A stretch of 64,000 nucleotides of DNA from Hermatobates lingyangjiaoensis (GCA_026182355.1 JAPFBL010000237.1:326501-390500), one strand, 5' to 3'; shown: positions 1 through 9,639, counted from the stretch's first letter. Notes: generated by a model from the letters alone, not told the origin. Program-made: numbers and translations.

Positions 1-1128
1 AATCTACAACATCCATGTTTTGATTAACCTACTTTTTTTTTGTACTCGTATAATAATGTTGACAATAATTCTGTAAATTGAAACAACTTTTCCTCTAGCA
101 GAAATAAAATATTCCTTTTTTTTTTATTTCCTGCTAGATCAAAATCCTTTTGATGAAATATTCAAGAAAGCACTATGTGTTTGCCTTCCCCTTGAATTGC
201 AAAACGTATGCAAACTCCTAGAATTCATTCCATTTAGTAAAGAAATTCGTGGAGTTTACTTTAAAACTTTATTTATAAAATAGACGACACACAAGGAGAT
301 GATATGATCAAATTTCACCAAAAAATAGAATAAAGATATTTACTTATTTGTAGATTGCGTTTAAATTATTTGAAATTAATAAACCGATATAAAAACAAAC
401 ATAAATAACAATAAATCAATCTCAGTATTTCTTAAGTCCCTTTTGCTATAATACCCTGAACAGTTCAGGTGTAAAGTTGAAGAAGAACGCGTTGTTAGTT
501 TTAACATAAAGCTCTTCCGTCTGGAGACGTAATTTCTTGAAATTCCCCATCATAAATGAATATTTTTTTTAGTTTCTCAGTTGTTCTATTTGTTTAAAAA
601 ATAACTTATAATATTTCTGCAATGCTGTTTGATATGTTTTATTGATTTATCAAAAGCTAATTTATCTATTGAATAATTGAATTAAATGCTAATATAACTT
701 AGAGTTTCTCAGTTATAATACACGAGGTTGTATAAATCAAAGCCGTCTGAGGGTTGTCAGTGTGACACTTTTCCGGCAGTCACAGTTCACAATGATCCTC
801 CCTCAAATCTGTCGAGAAGTGGAGTAACACTGTGACACTGCTGACATGAAATCCATCTTCCCTTCAACTGATGGAAGCATCAGGCTAGGAGTAAGTACGC
901 AACAGCTGCGACCGACTGCAGACTCATTCTTGCTTCAGAGCGTATCACAACTCCCATCAACTCCCAAAAAGCTATACCCTGATTTATTGAGTAATTCAAG
1001 AAAAATATAGCCTATAGTGCAATACTCGGCAATAAAAACAGACATATATTTAAAAACGGAATGTGATTTGAATTTTTTTTTTTATAGAAAATATAATTAC
1101 TTTCTTGTATCTTGAAATATATTTATAT
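1..1128. other. AT-rich stretch, no gene seen
   Basis: No coding frame, RNA gene or repeat that I recognise. A segment at about 730-970 is less AT-rich than its surroundings and could be an old repeat, but I could not place it. Confidence 0.5.
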
Positions 1129-1905
1129 ACGAGTGCGGTTTGTTAAGTCCGTGACTTTATGAATAAAACAAAAATTTTTCGGCAAAGAAACATTTTATTT
1201 TTCTATGTATATAGTTACCTTTTAGCTCGGTATATTTAGTCCAGCGTTTTTCTAATTTTTTTTTATTCCCTCCAAATAATAGGTTTTCTCAAAGCTCTCA
1301 AAATACGCGTTTGTTTCTCTAATGACTTGTTCATTCGACTCAAATATCTTACCAACCAGCCATTTCTTTAGGTTTGGAAACAGAAAATAGTCGTAAGTGG
1401 CTAAATCAGGAGAATATGCTGGATGGGGTAGCAGTTCGTATCCTAATTCGTGGATTTTGGCCATCGTGACTAGACAAGTGTGCACACGTGCATTGTCTTG
1501 ATGGAACAGCACTTTATTCTTTGCCAAATGCGGACGTTTTTGCTTCAAATCAACGTCGAATCTGTTCAAAAGCTTTGAATAATATTTTCTGGTGATCGTT
1601 TTACCTTTCTCGAGGTAATCGATGTGAATGACACCATGTGTATCCCTTAAAACTGTGGCCATGACCTTGTTAGCTGACAGACTCTGTTTGGTCCACGTTC
1701 GCAAACAGCAATCCACTGTTTCGATTGTTCCTTGGTCTCTGGCGTGTTGTGATGGATCCATATTTCGTCCACAGTAACAAAACGGTGCAAAAATTCGTCC
1801 AGATTACGGCTGAACATCGCTAAACACTCTTTTGAAGTGGTCACACGATTGCGCTTATGGTCAAGTGTGTATGATCAAGCCTAAAGAATTCAGCGCAAAC
1901 CTCAT
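1129..1905 (-). mobile_element. mariner transposon relic, 5' truncated
   Basis: The 3' terminal region (minus strand) abuts TA near 1128 and begins ACGAGTGCGGTTTGTTAAGT, which resembles mariner inverted repeats. The transposase pseudogene fills the rest. The 5' end is lost: homology stops near 1900, just before a (TA)n tract at 1954-1981, and no matching inverted repeat is seen there. Confidence 0.7.
1157..1893 (-). pseudogene. mariner transposase (frameshifted, N-terminus missing)
   Basis: This is the catalytic half of a Tc1/mariner-superfamily transposase, which cuts and pastes at TA sites. Reading down the minus strand, one frame has VTVDEIWIHH (first catalytic Asp) and TPETKEQSKQW. A second frame from about 1700 has HIDYLEKGKTI, LFHQDN (second Asp) and YDYFLFP (third Asp). 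The last two are 34 residues apart, the D,D34D spacing of mariners. A run of eight A (minus strand) near 1255-1263 causes another shift; beyond it the frame reads KKLEKRWTKYTELKG and stops at 1157-1159. The helix-turn-helix N-terminus is absent. All three catalytic Asp codons survive but are split over frames, so it is a dead copy. Confidence 0.88.
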
Positions 1906-1950
1906 CCAGACCCACGGGGAATAAAATCCGACCCAGCCCTAGCCTGATAT

Positions 1951-1984
<34 letters not shown>

Positions 1985-2109
1985 TTGTTGAACGACCTTT
2001 GTACTGTGGCATGAATCAATTTCATAGTCGATCTTTCAAGTTTTCTCACCTTTGATTTAAATCTTTCTGGTATTAAATACACCAGTTCTCCAAAAGATTT
2101 ATTTTTCAT

Positions 2110-2148
2110 AACTGACATGTTTCGGTCTCCTAGACCATCTTCAGAGTT
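2110..2148 (-). ncRNA. hammerhead-like ribozyme, family B (left arm)
   Basis: Mirror copy of the motif at 2158-2196, transcribed outward on the minus strand. The box CUGAAGA, the 5-bp helix II and GAAACAUGUC are all present. Confidence 0.72.
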
Positions 2149-2157
2149 AAACTGTTT

Positions 2158-2196
2158 AACTCTGAAGATGGTCTAGGAGACCGAAACATGTCAGTT
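2158..2196 (+). ncRNA. hammerhead-like ribozyme, family B (right arm)
   Basis: Helix I is AACU/AGUU. The box is CUGAAGA, followed by one extra U, then helix II GGUCU/AGACC with loop AGG. GAA and helix III ACAUGU (2 bp plus a 2-nt loop, or self-pairing between molecules) follow, with C17 as the expected cleavage site. This is a minimal type I hammerhead of the kind known from Penelope-like elements, except for the extra base after A9. The AUG inside ACAUGU is in frame with the downstream N-terminal peptide. Confidence 0.75.
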
Positions 2197-2378
2197 ATGA
2201 AAAATAAATCTTTTGGAGAACTGGTGTATTTAATACCAGAAAGATTTAAATCAAAGGTGAGAAAACTTGAAAGATCGACTATGAAATTGATTCATGCCAC
2301 AGTACAAAGGTCGTTCAACAAAACATGCATAAAAGAATGATTGCTCCCTAAATTTACAAATATATATATATATATAAA

Positions 2379-2495
2379 CTAGAATTTAAAAAGAACACAT
2401 AGAAAGGAAATCACTGAACTCACTACTATATTTCGATGTCCTCGTCTTCAGAAAAAGAAGTGAATCGATCCAAAGGCTGATAACGACATTTAGAC
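2379..2495 (-). mobile_element. family H PLE terminal unit
   Basis: Same sequence as the unit downstream of the PLE C-termini at 4471-4666 and 15104-15523, in minus orientation. It has a CUGAAGA box near 2445-2451 followed by helix II and GAAAUAUA. It is bounded by (TA)n on both sides. Confidence 0.7.
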
Positions 2496-2496
2496 A

Positions 2497-2637
2497 TAAT
2501 ATATATCCTTTGAATATATATTGTTCACATATATATAGTATATATATAGTAGTAGTAGTGGTATTATATATATAGTATAGTATATATATAGTATAGTAGT
2601 AGTATATATATAGTATATATATATATAAATATATATT
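2497..2637. repeat. imperfect (TA)/(GTA) low-complexity tract
   Basis: TATATA runs interrupted by GTA and GTAGTAG blocks; this separates the two inverted family H units. Confidence 0.85.
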
Positions 2638-2775
2638 GTTGGAACGCCAAGTCAGTCGTTATCAGCCTTTGGAGCGATTCACTTCTTTTCCTGAAGACGA
2701 GCACATCGAAATACGAGTATAGTAGTGAGTTCAGTGGTTTCCTTTCTATGTGTTCTTTTTTAAATTCTAGTTTAT
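2638..2775 (+). mobile_element. family H PLE terminal unit
   Basis: Plus-strand partner of the unit at 2379-2495. The CUGAAGA box is at 2691-2697. A short insertion (CGAGTA) lies between GAAATA and the GTAGTGAG segment, so this copy's hammerhead core is disrupted. It ends in (TA)n. Confidence 0.7.
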
Positions 2776-2783
2776 ATATATAT

Positions 2784-4020
2784 AAATATATATCGGGGAT
2801 ATATAAGAGTTCATTCTCCACCAGCCAAGCGAATCTCTGTCATCTGTTTTATCTAAATTATTTATTGCATAAAAAAATATTTCCGAGTTTAATATACATA
2901 TATAGTTTTAATAAACATAATACCGAAGTATACATTTATTAAAAAAAATAGCGGGAGAGAACACACTCTTTTACCATTTCTTTTTTAGCATTTAATTGTA
3001 AAATCTTTACGCTGGTTTCTTTTAGCTGCGTTTGTAATATTCTATAGGAAAAATAAAATGATCATAAATTGCGCTATGTTCATTTAACATGAATCATTGT
3101 CTTTTGTAAATTTCTTTGTTTTTAATGATATCATAGGTTTCTATGAGATAGACAGTTTTTAATTCTAAAATGAGATTATTATTTTTGTTTTAAGCTGCAT
3201 TGCCTTTTTATAGATCATTGGAAAAGAGCACGTTCTTTTTTAGAATAGAAGGCTTTAAAATTAATGACAACGACAGGAAACCCTACATCTATGTTTTATA
3301 TCTTGCCACAACGATAAAGCTGGCTTAATCTACTTTTTCCTGAATGTAGAATAAACACTACCTTTTTTTTTTGTCACATACCCTTTAGTTGATCTCTTTT
3401 TTTTTTTCAAATGTTATGGTTTTTCTTTTTTTTTACTGAAACCATTTATCTTCCTTGTGTATTAAATGTCTTTATCCTTTAAATGTTTCAGTCACTGGAA
3501 GGTAGGCATATTGCGCAACTTTCTGCGTATTTAAAACCAAGAACTTCAAAAACTTTACTCTATAAACTAAAAACTATTAAACTATATTACTTTACTTATA
3601 AGTAAAGTATAGTGGTCGGGAAAAAATCCGATCTCGAGATTTTGACGAAATTATATGTTTTGAGGTCTCAGAAGTCGTTTTATAATGTTTTTGCAATGAC
3701 CTGTGCGTTGTGTGTCTGTACGTGTGTGTGGGTGGGTGGGTGAGTGTCTTAGCATTACTTGTTACCACGCTACTGTCCAGAATCTTTCATGGATCAAGTT
3801 CATATTTTACACAAAAATGGTCCCTGCAGTGCACATAATCCCTATTGTTTGGAAAGAATTATGCATTACGGAAAAGTTAGTTTTTTTTTGCCAAAAACCG
3901 ATTTTTAGAAAACATTTTGTTCTCCTCAACTGCTAATGCTAGAGTTTTAAAATTGTGGCATTATCTTTGACCTTACAAACAGGATAAACGAAAAATATAT
4001 TCAGAATTTTAAAACAAAGA
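2784..4020. other. AT-rich stretch, no gene seen
   Basis: Poly-T and poly-A rich, with a short GTGTGTG/GGTGGGTG tract near 3720-3745. No coding frame or repeat recognised. Confidence 0.5.
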
Positions 4021-4085
4021 GAAAGTTTTTACAATACATACATATGTATTTACAATACAGAAAGTTTTTACATATATATATATAG

Positions 4086-4202
4086 TTCACACAGGAAAGA
4101 GAAAAAAATATAAAGACACACACAAAAGACTCACAACGATATTTCGACAGTCGTCGTCATCGGGCAGAAGTAGTCCCTTTGAGTAGCTGAAGCTAACTCA
4201 AA
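4086..4202 (-). mobile_element. family F PLE terminal unit
   Basis: Hammerhead-like core near 4136-4165 (minus). The box reads CCGAUGA (U4 to C), then extra C, helix II GAC/GUC and GAAAUAUC. The same unit recurs at 12047-12160, 32417-32525, 42583-42702 and 56240-56355, always next to (TA)n. Confidence 0.7.
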
Positions 4203-4243
4203 TACTACATATACATATATATATATAGTATATAGATTCGCGC

Positions 4244-4420
4244 TCCGTTCTTCGACGTGGGGAGATCTCTCTCACTTCGTTCTCTCTTCTAGTCTACTCC
4301 TGATGACGAACAACAGTTCGAAATATTGAATTCTGTAAGTGTTCTTTTTATTATTTTTTCTGTGACGTGCTTTATGTAATTTAAAATTTTATAGTCCTTA
4401 TGGACCGTTTCTTATATTTA
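4244..4420 (+). mobile_element. family E PLE terminal unit
   Basis: Core from 4300: CUGAUGA, extra C, helix II GAAC/GUUC with loop AACA, GAAAUAUU. It matches the 3' end of the PLE copy at 57970-58676. It ends with a TCC..GGACC hairpin-like segment and then (TA)n. Confidence 0.72.

Positions 4421-4470
<50 letters not shown>
4421..4470. repeat. (TA)25 microsatellite
   Basis: Pure TA dinucleotide run between a family E unit and a PLE C-terminal fragment. Confidence 0.97.
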
Positions 4471-4473
<3 letters not shown>

Positions 4474-4666
4474 TGGCAAACGCAGTGACCTTCCCGTTGC
4501 TACTCATGCCAGTTCTCACGGACTCAGTTTTAATGACTGTTTCCGTGTACAGGTCCTGAGGCAGATTGATCAGACTAATTCGAAAGTTACTCTGAGAGCT
4601 TCAGAAGAAGCACTTATTAGTCTTCTGGGCGGTAGATCGGCTCCTGGGCTTAACCTCAATCGTTAA
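4471..4666 (+). pseudogene. PLE GIY-YIG endonuclease C-terminus (fragment)
   Basis: About 64 residues of the C-terminal end of a Penelope-like polyprotein, from GKRSDLPVATHASSHGLSFN through TLRASEEALISLLG to the stop after GLNLNR. It is almost identical to the end of the copy at 15104-15523. The catalytic N-terminal half of the nuclease is missing because the fragment starts abruptly at the (TA)n tract. No usable start codon; surely non-functional. Confidence 0.85.
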
Positions 4667-4965
4667 TTTTTTTTTATTATTTTTTTTTATTTTTTTTTTA
4701 AAGTTGTTATCAGCTTTTAATTTTATTTTAGTTAAATATTTTCATTTTTTTTAATTTTTATTTGGCTTTTATCTCTTTATCTTCCCTGACTACCTTTCCT
4801 CCGAAAGTTGGCTACACTGTTTGAGTGCTTCAGTTCGAACGCCAAGTCAGTCGTTATCAGCCTTTGGAGCGATTCACTTCTTTTCCTGAAGACGAGGACA
4901 TCGAAATATAGTAGTGAGTTCAATGGTTTCCTTTCTATGTGTTCTTTTTTAAATTCTAGTTTATA
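4667..4965 (+). mobile_element. PLE 3' UTR plus family H terminal unit
   Basis: A T-rich 3' UTR directly follows the PLE stop codon, then a family H unit. Its hammerhead-like core starts at 4886: CUGAAGA, extra C, weak helix II, GAAAUAUA. The order ORF end, UTR, ribozyme, (TA)n is repeated at 15524-15843, which ties family H to this PLE subfamily. Confidence 0.75.
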
Positions 4966-4979
4966 TATATATATATATA

Positions 4980-5212
4980 TACTAGCTGATCGACTAGCGT
5001 TGCTCGGGCGGTAGTTTATACCCCGGCGTTTTGGTTATGGGTGGTAGATCCCAAAAAAAGGGCCATGGTCAAAATTAAATTAGCGTGGTTAGTTCCCCCG
5101 AAAAAAGTTAAATAAGATCCATTTATTACTTTCTATCTAAATACCTCCATTTATATTTCTATAACGAACAGACAGAAACCTTTTATTTTATATATAAAGA
5201 TAAATTAATCTT
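4980..5212 (+). repeat. interspersed repeat R1, copy 1
   Basis: Begins CTAGCTGATCGACTAGCGTT next to (TA)n and ends in TATATAAAGATA. A diverged inverted copy lies at 18163-18394. Shared blocks include CGGGCGGTAG, GTTAGTTCC, AAGATCCAT and TCTAAATA. The class is unknown; I considered a non-LTR retrotransposon 3' end. Confidence 0.6.
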
Positions 5213-6207
5213 TCTTAAATGATTCTTAAAATTTGTTCATAATTGGATCTTTAATAAGAACTGTAAATCAGACTGAAGGCAAACAACCAATTATTCAGCA
5301 TGGAAATTCATAATCTCCATATGCAAATTTCTTTTCACTAACATTGTTAAGTGTTCTTTATCAAACGTCAAATTCATTCTACTCCGAACAATGAACTAGT
5401 CTCAGAGGAAAAGGTTTTTTTTTTGTCCCTTTATTTAGTAAACAAGTTTACTCGGCCGAGGTGTGCTCTAGAAAAAGTTACCATGATTGCATTATTATTG
5501 ATTATTCCTTGTTAATCCAAACATGCACGTTACTTTATTTTCATTAACCAATTTTGCAAAAATTTTAGCGTTAACTTTAAAACTATTTTACTAAAATAAT
5601 TTATTTATAGTTCATTAATAAATAATGGAATGAAATAAATATACAGGCAAACATAAGTTGTTATGAGAGATCTAAAATAAAAAAGACAAAAATCATTGTT
5701 TGATTATTATTATTATGAGTTTGATATTTGAAAAGGTTACTAATGAGTACTATTCAAAGGACGTCTAGACTTTAAGGTCACGGGCTTCCTCATTTCCTTT
5801 AGCTAAATAACGATGTTTATTATAGCGGAACTTTAAGAACCATTCAATAAAAAATTAAGCCCTTGTTAGCTTATAGCAATATCGGTCCATTTCCTTTGAT
5901 AAAGGAAAATATCTAATTATTTCCAAGATCTATAATACATTCATATTTGTCCATTCATTCAATCCATTGAATATTCAGTATACTCGTATATATTTTTCAA
6001 TTTATTTTTAACTATACTTATATCAAGTCTACACTACAATAAGAGAACCAGAAATTATGTTTAAACATTTATTGTGGTTTTAATTCAAACTCTGTATCTA
6101 TACATACACAATTCTCACAATAACACGTCATAGAAATATTCAGGTAACTTACCACAAATTTTATACATATGTGTATATATATTCTTAAATAACAGCCCAT
6201 ATATGGC
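5213..6207. other. AT-rich stretch, no gene seen
   Basis: No coding frame, RNA gene or recognisable repeat. Confidence 0.5.
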
Positions 6208-6284
6208 TTATATATATATATATATATATACGAGTTCGAGATTAACAAAGAACAACACACAAAGTAGGGAAACACACTTACAGA

Positions 6285-6315
6285 CTCAAATTTTCGGGTA
6301 ATCCGTCTTCAGGAG
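6285..6315 (-). ncRNA. hammerhead-like ribozyme, family S
   Basis: Helix I CUC/GAG. Box CUGAAGA, extra C, short helix II within GGAUUACCC, GAA, then helix III AAUU with no loop, and U17. It lies in the 3' terminal unit of the long PLE. Helix II is short, so folding is less certain than in families B or K. Confidence 0.55.
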
Positions 6316-6801
6316 AAAAGAGAATGGGAGACCAAGCACGTTGTAGGCGCAACGGCAAGTAACCAACCCGGCAACCGCCAGTGCTGTCAACCGTACCCGG
6401 TCTTAAAGTATAAAATTAGGAGAAGATATAAACAGAAGCTCAGATAAGCAGTACTGGTTGGGTAAAACTATAAGTAGGTGAAAAATTATAAACAATATAA
6501 GATAAAAACAAACTATAAGAAACAAAAATAATGATAGAGAAAAGAAGAAAAAATAAATAAATAAAAATAAATACAATACAAAAAACTTGCATTGGTTGTT
6601 TTAGTAAATAAAAGATAGAGACTGAATAAAAGGGTAAGTATGGGAAACTAGTTAAGAATAAGAATTTAGAAAAATAAAATAGGATAAAACAAACTAGTAG
6701 TAAGTGAAGAAGACAAAATAGATATACACAAAATATACGAAAGAGGAAAAAAGAAATAAGTACTAGAGAATAAAGAATACTGGAAAAAAAGTACAAAAAA
6801 A

Positions 6802-9618
6802 TTATCTTTTAAGGTTAAGTCCAGGTGCACTGCGCGCCCCGAGCAACCAGATGTGAGCCTCCTCAGAGGCTCTAAGGGTAACGGTATTATCACCAGGGGG
6901 AATCTGACGCAGAATCTGCACACTGAAGCAGTCGTTAAAAGACAGACCGTGGGATTTGGCGTGTATGGGGACAGGTAAATTGGAGTTATTGTTAACGGAT
7001 GCTCTATGACCGTTCATATGGAGGCTGAGCTTGTTAGAGGACAGTCCTACGTAGAACGCATCACAACGAGTACAGTCCATTTTGTAAACACAATTTTTGG
7101 ATGTACATGAGCAGTCCTTAGCAACAGGGAAGGACTGGTTGTGGGAAGATGGAGTGAAGTGTGAAAGGGGGTTGAGAAGCGGACAGGTCAGGCACCCCCG
7201 CCTTTCGCAACTCTTAGCGCCCACAGACGGGTGGTTGACGCGCCTGGACGTCAAGTCTCTGTGGGAAAAGAGGTTGCCAAGGTTGGGGGAACGTCTATAT
7301 GAGAGGCGGGGTTGGCTGGGGAAAATAGTCGACGTGGAAGGAGAAGAGGATAGGATGGGGAACAGATCTTTGATAATGCGTTTGAGTTTGTGTATACCGG
7401 GGAAGAAGGTAGTAACAAGGAGGGGAGACTCATTCACCGGGGAAGTGGAGACGGAAGGAGGGTTGACGGATAAATTCGCAGGGATCAGTCTTCTTTCCAG
7501 TAACGATGGCGGATAACCACGCTCCAGGAACTTGGTTCTGAGGGAGTTGAGGTGCAGGTTCTTCTGCTGGAGTCGGTTGCAGATACGGTGGATTCGGATG
7601 GATAAGGATCTGGGGATAGATTTCTTTATGTGGGGAGGGTGACAACTATTAAAGTGGAGGTACTGGTGTGGGTTTGAGGGTTTAGAGTGAACGGAGGTAA
7701 TGAGGTTGTTGCCCTGGAGGGTAATGTCGATGTCAAGAAAGGTCATAGAGGTGGCTGAAACGTTGTGGGTATAAGAAACAGAAGTGCAGAAAGTTCTAAA
7801 ATTCAGAAGGAAGGAGTCAAGTTCGGAACTACCGTGGGGCCAGATGAAAAATATATCGTCAATGAAACGGGTGTAAAATAAGGGGAGCAAGTGGTAAGAG
7901 TGAAGGAAACTATTTTCTAAATGTGCCATAAAAAGATTCGCGAAAGAGGGAGCCATCCTGGTTCCCATGGCAGTTCCTCTGACTTGCAGGTAGAAGTCAT
8001 CTTTGAAACGGAAGGAATTATGTTTGAGGACAAAGTCAGTTAGGGAGATTATAAAGTCAGTCGAAGGTAAATGGGGGAGAGGTCTGGAAGTGAGGAAGTG
8101 TCGTAAGGATTCTAAGCCCTCATCGTGTTTGATAACGGTGTAAAGCGAGGTCACGTCCATCGTCACAAGGAGAATGGGATGGGGGGTGGATGCAGGAAGG
8201 GATAGGTTTTTGAGGAGTTCCAGAAAGTGGAATGAGTCTTTACAGTAGGAGGGTTGGAGTCTTACTAAAGGTTGTCGAACTGAGTCTACGAAGGCTGAAA
8301 TCCTTTCAGTAAGACATTTATAGGATGAAACAATAGGTCTTCCAGGAGGTGGATTGTCGGGCATGTGATAAGGTTTGTGTATTTTGGGGAGGATGTAGAA
8401 TATGGGACATCGGGGAGTATTGGGGATAAGGAGCTTAAGGTCTTCATCAGTGAGACCCTCTGAATTGGAATAGGAACGGAGCAGGGTGACCAACTTCTTG
8501 TGAAAATTAGGTGTGGGATCGGAGGAGAGAGGTTGGTAGAACAATGGGTCTCGCAGCTGCCTCAGTGCTTCGCTTTCATAATGATCACGATCCATGAGTA
8601 CAACCGTGGACCCCTTGTCAGCTGGCATAATTAACAGATTACTATTATTAACCAAGTTATTAATAGCCCTTCGTTCGGAGGGGGATAGGTTGCCAGGGGG
8701 TCTAAGGCTATCAAGGAAAGAAGGGTTAGAAACCCTGTTGAGAAGTTGGGAAATGAATTGCTCTAACGGATGAGAGGCTAGAATGGGTGGAGGCTCATTA
8801 GTGGAAAGAGGTTTAAACTTACGGAGGGTAACTCTGGGAGTAGAGCTTGCGGCAGGATTCGAATGGACGGAGGATTTCCAGAATTGCCGCCATCGGAGGG
8901 ATCTGCAAAACATCTGCACATCCTCCAGGAGCTTAACCCGTTGGACCTTAGGGGTGGGACAGAAAGAGAGACCTTTAGCAAGTAAGTTCCTTTCATCGAC
9001 AGTGAGGCAGTGGGAGGACAAATTACAGAAAATGTTGGAGTTGTAGGGAGAAGAACCAGTGGCTGTGGAAACGGGTGAACTGTTCAGAGGAGGTCGTTGT
9101 GGGTTCGGGACTGGAGTTAAGTTAGTGACAGGGGTGAGATTTTCAAAAAGGTTCAGTTGTGGAGTAGGGAGTAAGTTTGAGGGAAGATTGGGTGAATGTG
9201 GAGAGTTGGGTAAGGTGGGTTCAGGAGTAGGAATCAAACCCAAGGGACTTTTGGTGGGCACTGGGGTGGCGATGGGGCAGGTGGGAAATAGTGGAGTGCA
9301 GTTGTTGGTGAGGTTGGGTATTATAAGGGGAAGGCCAAGGCCCAGGTCCAGATAGCTGCGGCAGAGATTGGAAAGTTTGATCCAGGAGGACTTTCTCTTG
9401 ATTGAGAGTAAGTTTTCGGCACTTCTCATGTGTTGAAGACACAAGGGAAGGTGGGAGGAAGAAATTTTTAGCAAAAGATTAAGAGTTGAGGTTAACTTAT
9501 GAAAAAGAGAACTCCGAATTTTCTGGTAGTTGGAGAGAGTGAGGCGGGTTAAATTTAATGAGCATTGGAAGCCAAAAATAGCGATTTCTTTACGAAAGGT
9601 TGGAGGATTGGTCTCCAC
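6802..9618 (-). CDS. Penelope-like reverse transcriptase and GIY-YIG endonuclease
   Basis: A 938-codon open frame. Counting the first listed residue (GTG codon) as 1: PLE DKG signature at 334-336 (LIMPADKGSTVV); PKIHKP 411-416; GRPIVSS 426-432; RT motif A VTMDVTSLYT 485-494; motif B GTAMGTRMAPSFANLF 548-563; motif C RFIDDIFFIW 584-593 (Asp587, Asp588); TFLDIDI 626-632; a Cys cluster CERRGC..C near 804-812; then a GIY-YIG domain from NCVYKMDCTRC (842) through DAFYVG (853-858) to TLRASEEAHIWLLG. The RT would copy element RNA from a primer made by the endonuclease. Oddities: there is no ATG at the start (in-frame TAA at 9631-9633, then GAC CTG GAG GAG GTG), and the first Met is at residue 64, so the N-terminus is missing. 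The helix Arg after YVG, present as R in LSLRMNGH of sister copies, is His867 here. Confidence 0.93.
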   Translation of the reverse strand: METNPPTFRKEIAIFGFQCSLNLTRLTLSNYQKIRSSLFHKLTSTLNLLLKISSSHLPLCLQHMRSAENLLSIKRKSSWIKLSNLCRSYLDLGLGLPLIIPNLTNNCTPLFPTCPIATPVPTKSPLGLIPTPEPTLPNSPHSPNLPSNLLPTPQLNLFENLTPVTNLTPVPNPQRPPLNSSPVSTATGSSPYNSNIFCNLSSHCLTVDERNLLAKGLSFCPTPKVQRVKLLEDVQMFCRSLRWRQFWKSSVHSNPAASSTPRVTLRKFKPLSTNEPPPILASHPLEQFISQLLNRVSNPSFLDSLRPPGNLSPSERRAINNLVNNSNLLIMPADKGSTVVLMDRDHYESEALRQLRDPLFYQPLSSDPTPNFHKKLVTLLRSYSNSEGLTDEDLKLLIPNTPRCPIFYILPKIHKPYHMPDNPPPGRPIVSSYKCLTERISAFVDSVRQPLVRLQPSYCKDSFHFLELLKNLSLPASTPHPILLVTMDVTSLYTVIKHDEGLESLRHFLTSRPLPHLPSTDFIISLTDFVLKHNSFRFKDDFYLQVRGTAMGTRMAPSFANLFMAHLENSFLHSYHLLPLFYTRFIDDIFFIWPHGSSELDSFLLNFRTFCTSVSYTHNVSATSMTFLDIDITLQGNNLITSVHSKPSNPHQYLHFNSCHPPHIKKSIPRSLSIRIHRICNRLQQKNLHLNSLRTKFLERGYPPSLLERRLIPANLSVNPPSVSTSPVNESPLLVTTFFPGIHKLKRIIKDLFPILSSSPSTSTIFPSQPRLSYRRSPNLGNLFSHRDLTSRRVNHPSVGAKSCERRGCLTCPLLNPLSHFTPSSHNQSFPVAKDCSCTSKNCVYKMDCTRCDAFYVGLSSNKLSLHMNGHRASVNNNSNLPVPIHAKSHGLSFNDCFSVQILRQIPPGDNTVTLRASEEAHIWLLGARSAPGLNLKR

Positions 9619-9639
9619 CTCCTCCAGGTCTTAACCTCT

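Larger units (their letters stand above)
1980..2350. mobile_element. family B PLE terminal unit, perfect palindrome
   Basis: Two arms of about 173 bp (1980-2152 and 2154-2326) are inverted copies around a centre at 2153. Each arm carries a hammerhead-like motif followed by coding sequence for MSVMKNKSFGELVYLIPE and then KVRKLE, FNKTCIKE, stop, LLPKFTN on the outward strand. The plus arm extends to about 2350, where it meets (TA)n; the minus arm meets the (TA)n at 1954-1981. The peptide matches the N-terminal segment seen in all class 2 units in this window. Confidence 0.8.
6228..9633 (-). mobile_element. Penelope-like retroelement, longest copy (family S end)
   Basis: Order on the minus strand: open reading frame (9618 to 6802), A-rich 3' UTR (T-rich on the element strand), hammerhead-like motif (6285-6315), then (TA)n at about 6208-6228. 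The 5' side stops at a TAA at 9631-9633 with low-complexity ATT repeats beyond, so the leader and true start are missing. The terminal unit matches the family S palindrome at 37540-37828. Confidence 0.85.

Noticed and set aside
7097..7516. 139-codon plus-strand frame
   Set aside because: It lies antisense to the PLE reverse transcriptase and endonuclease frame and reflects its codon pattern.
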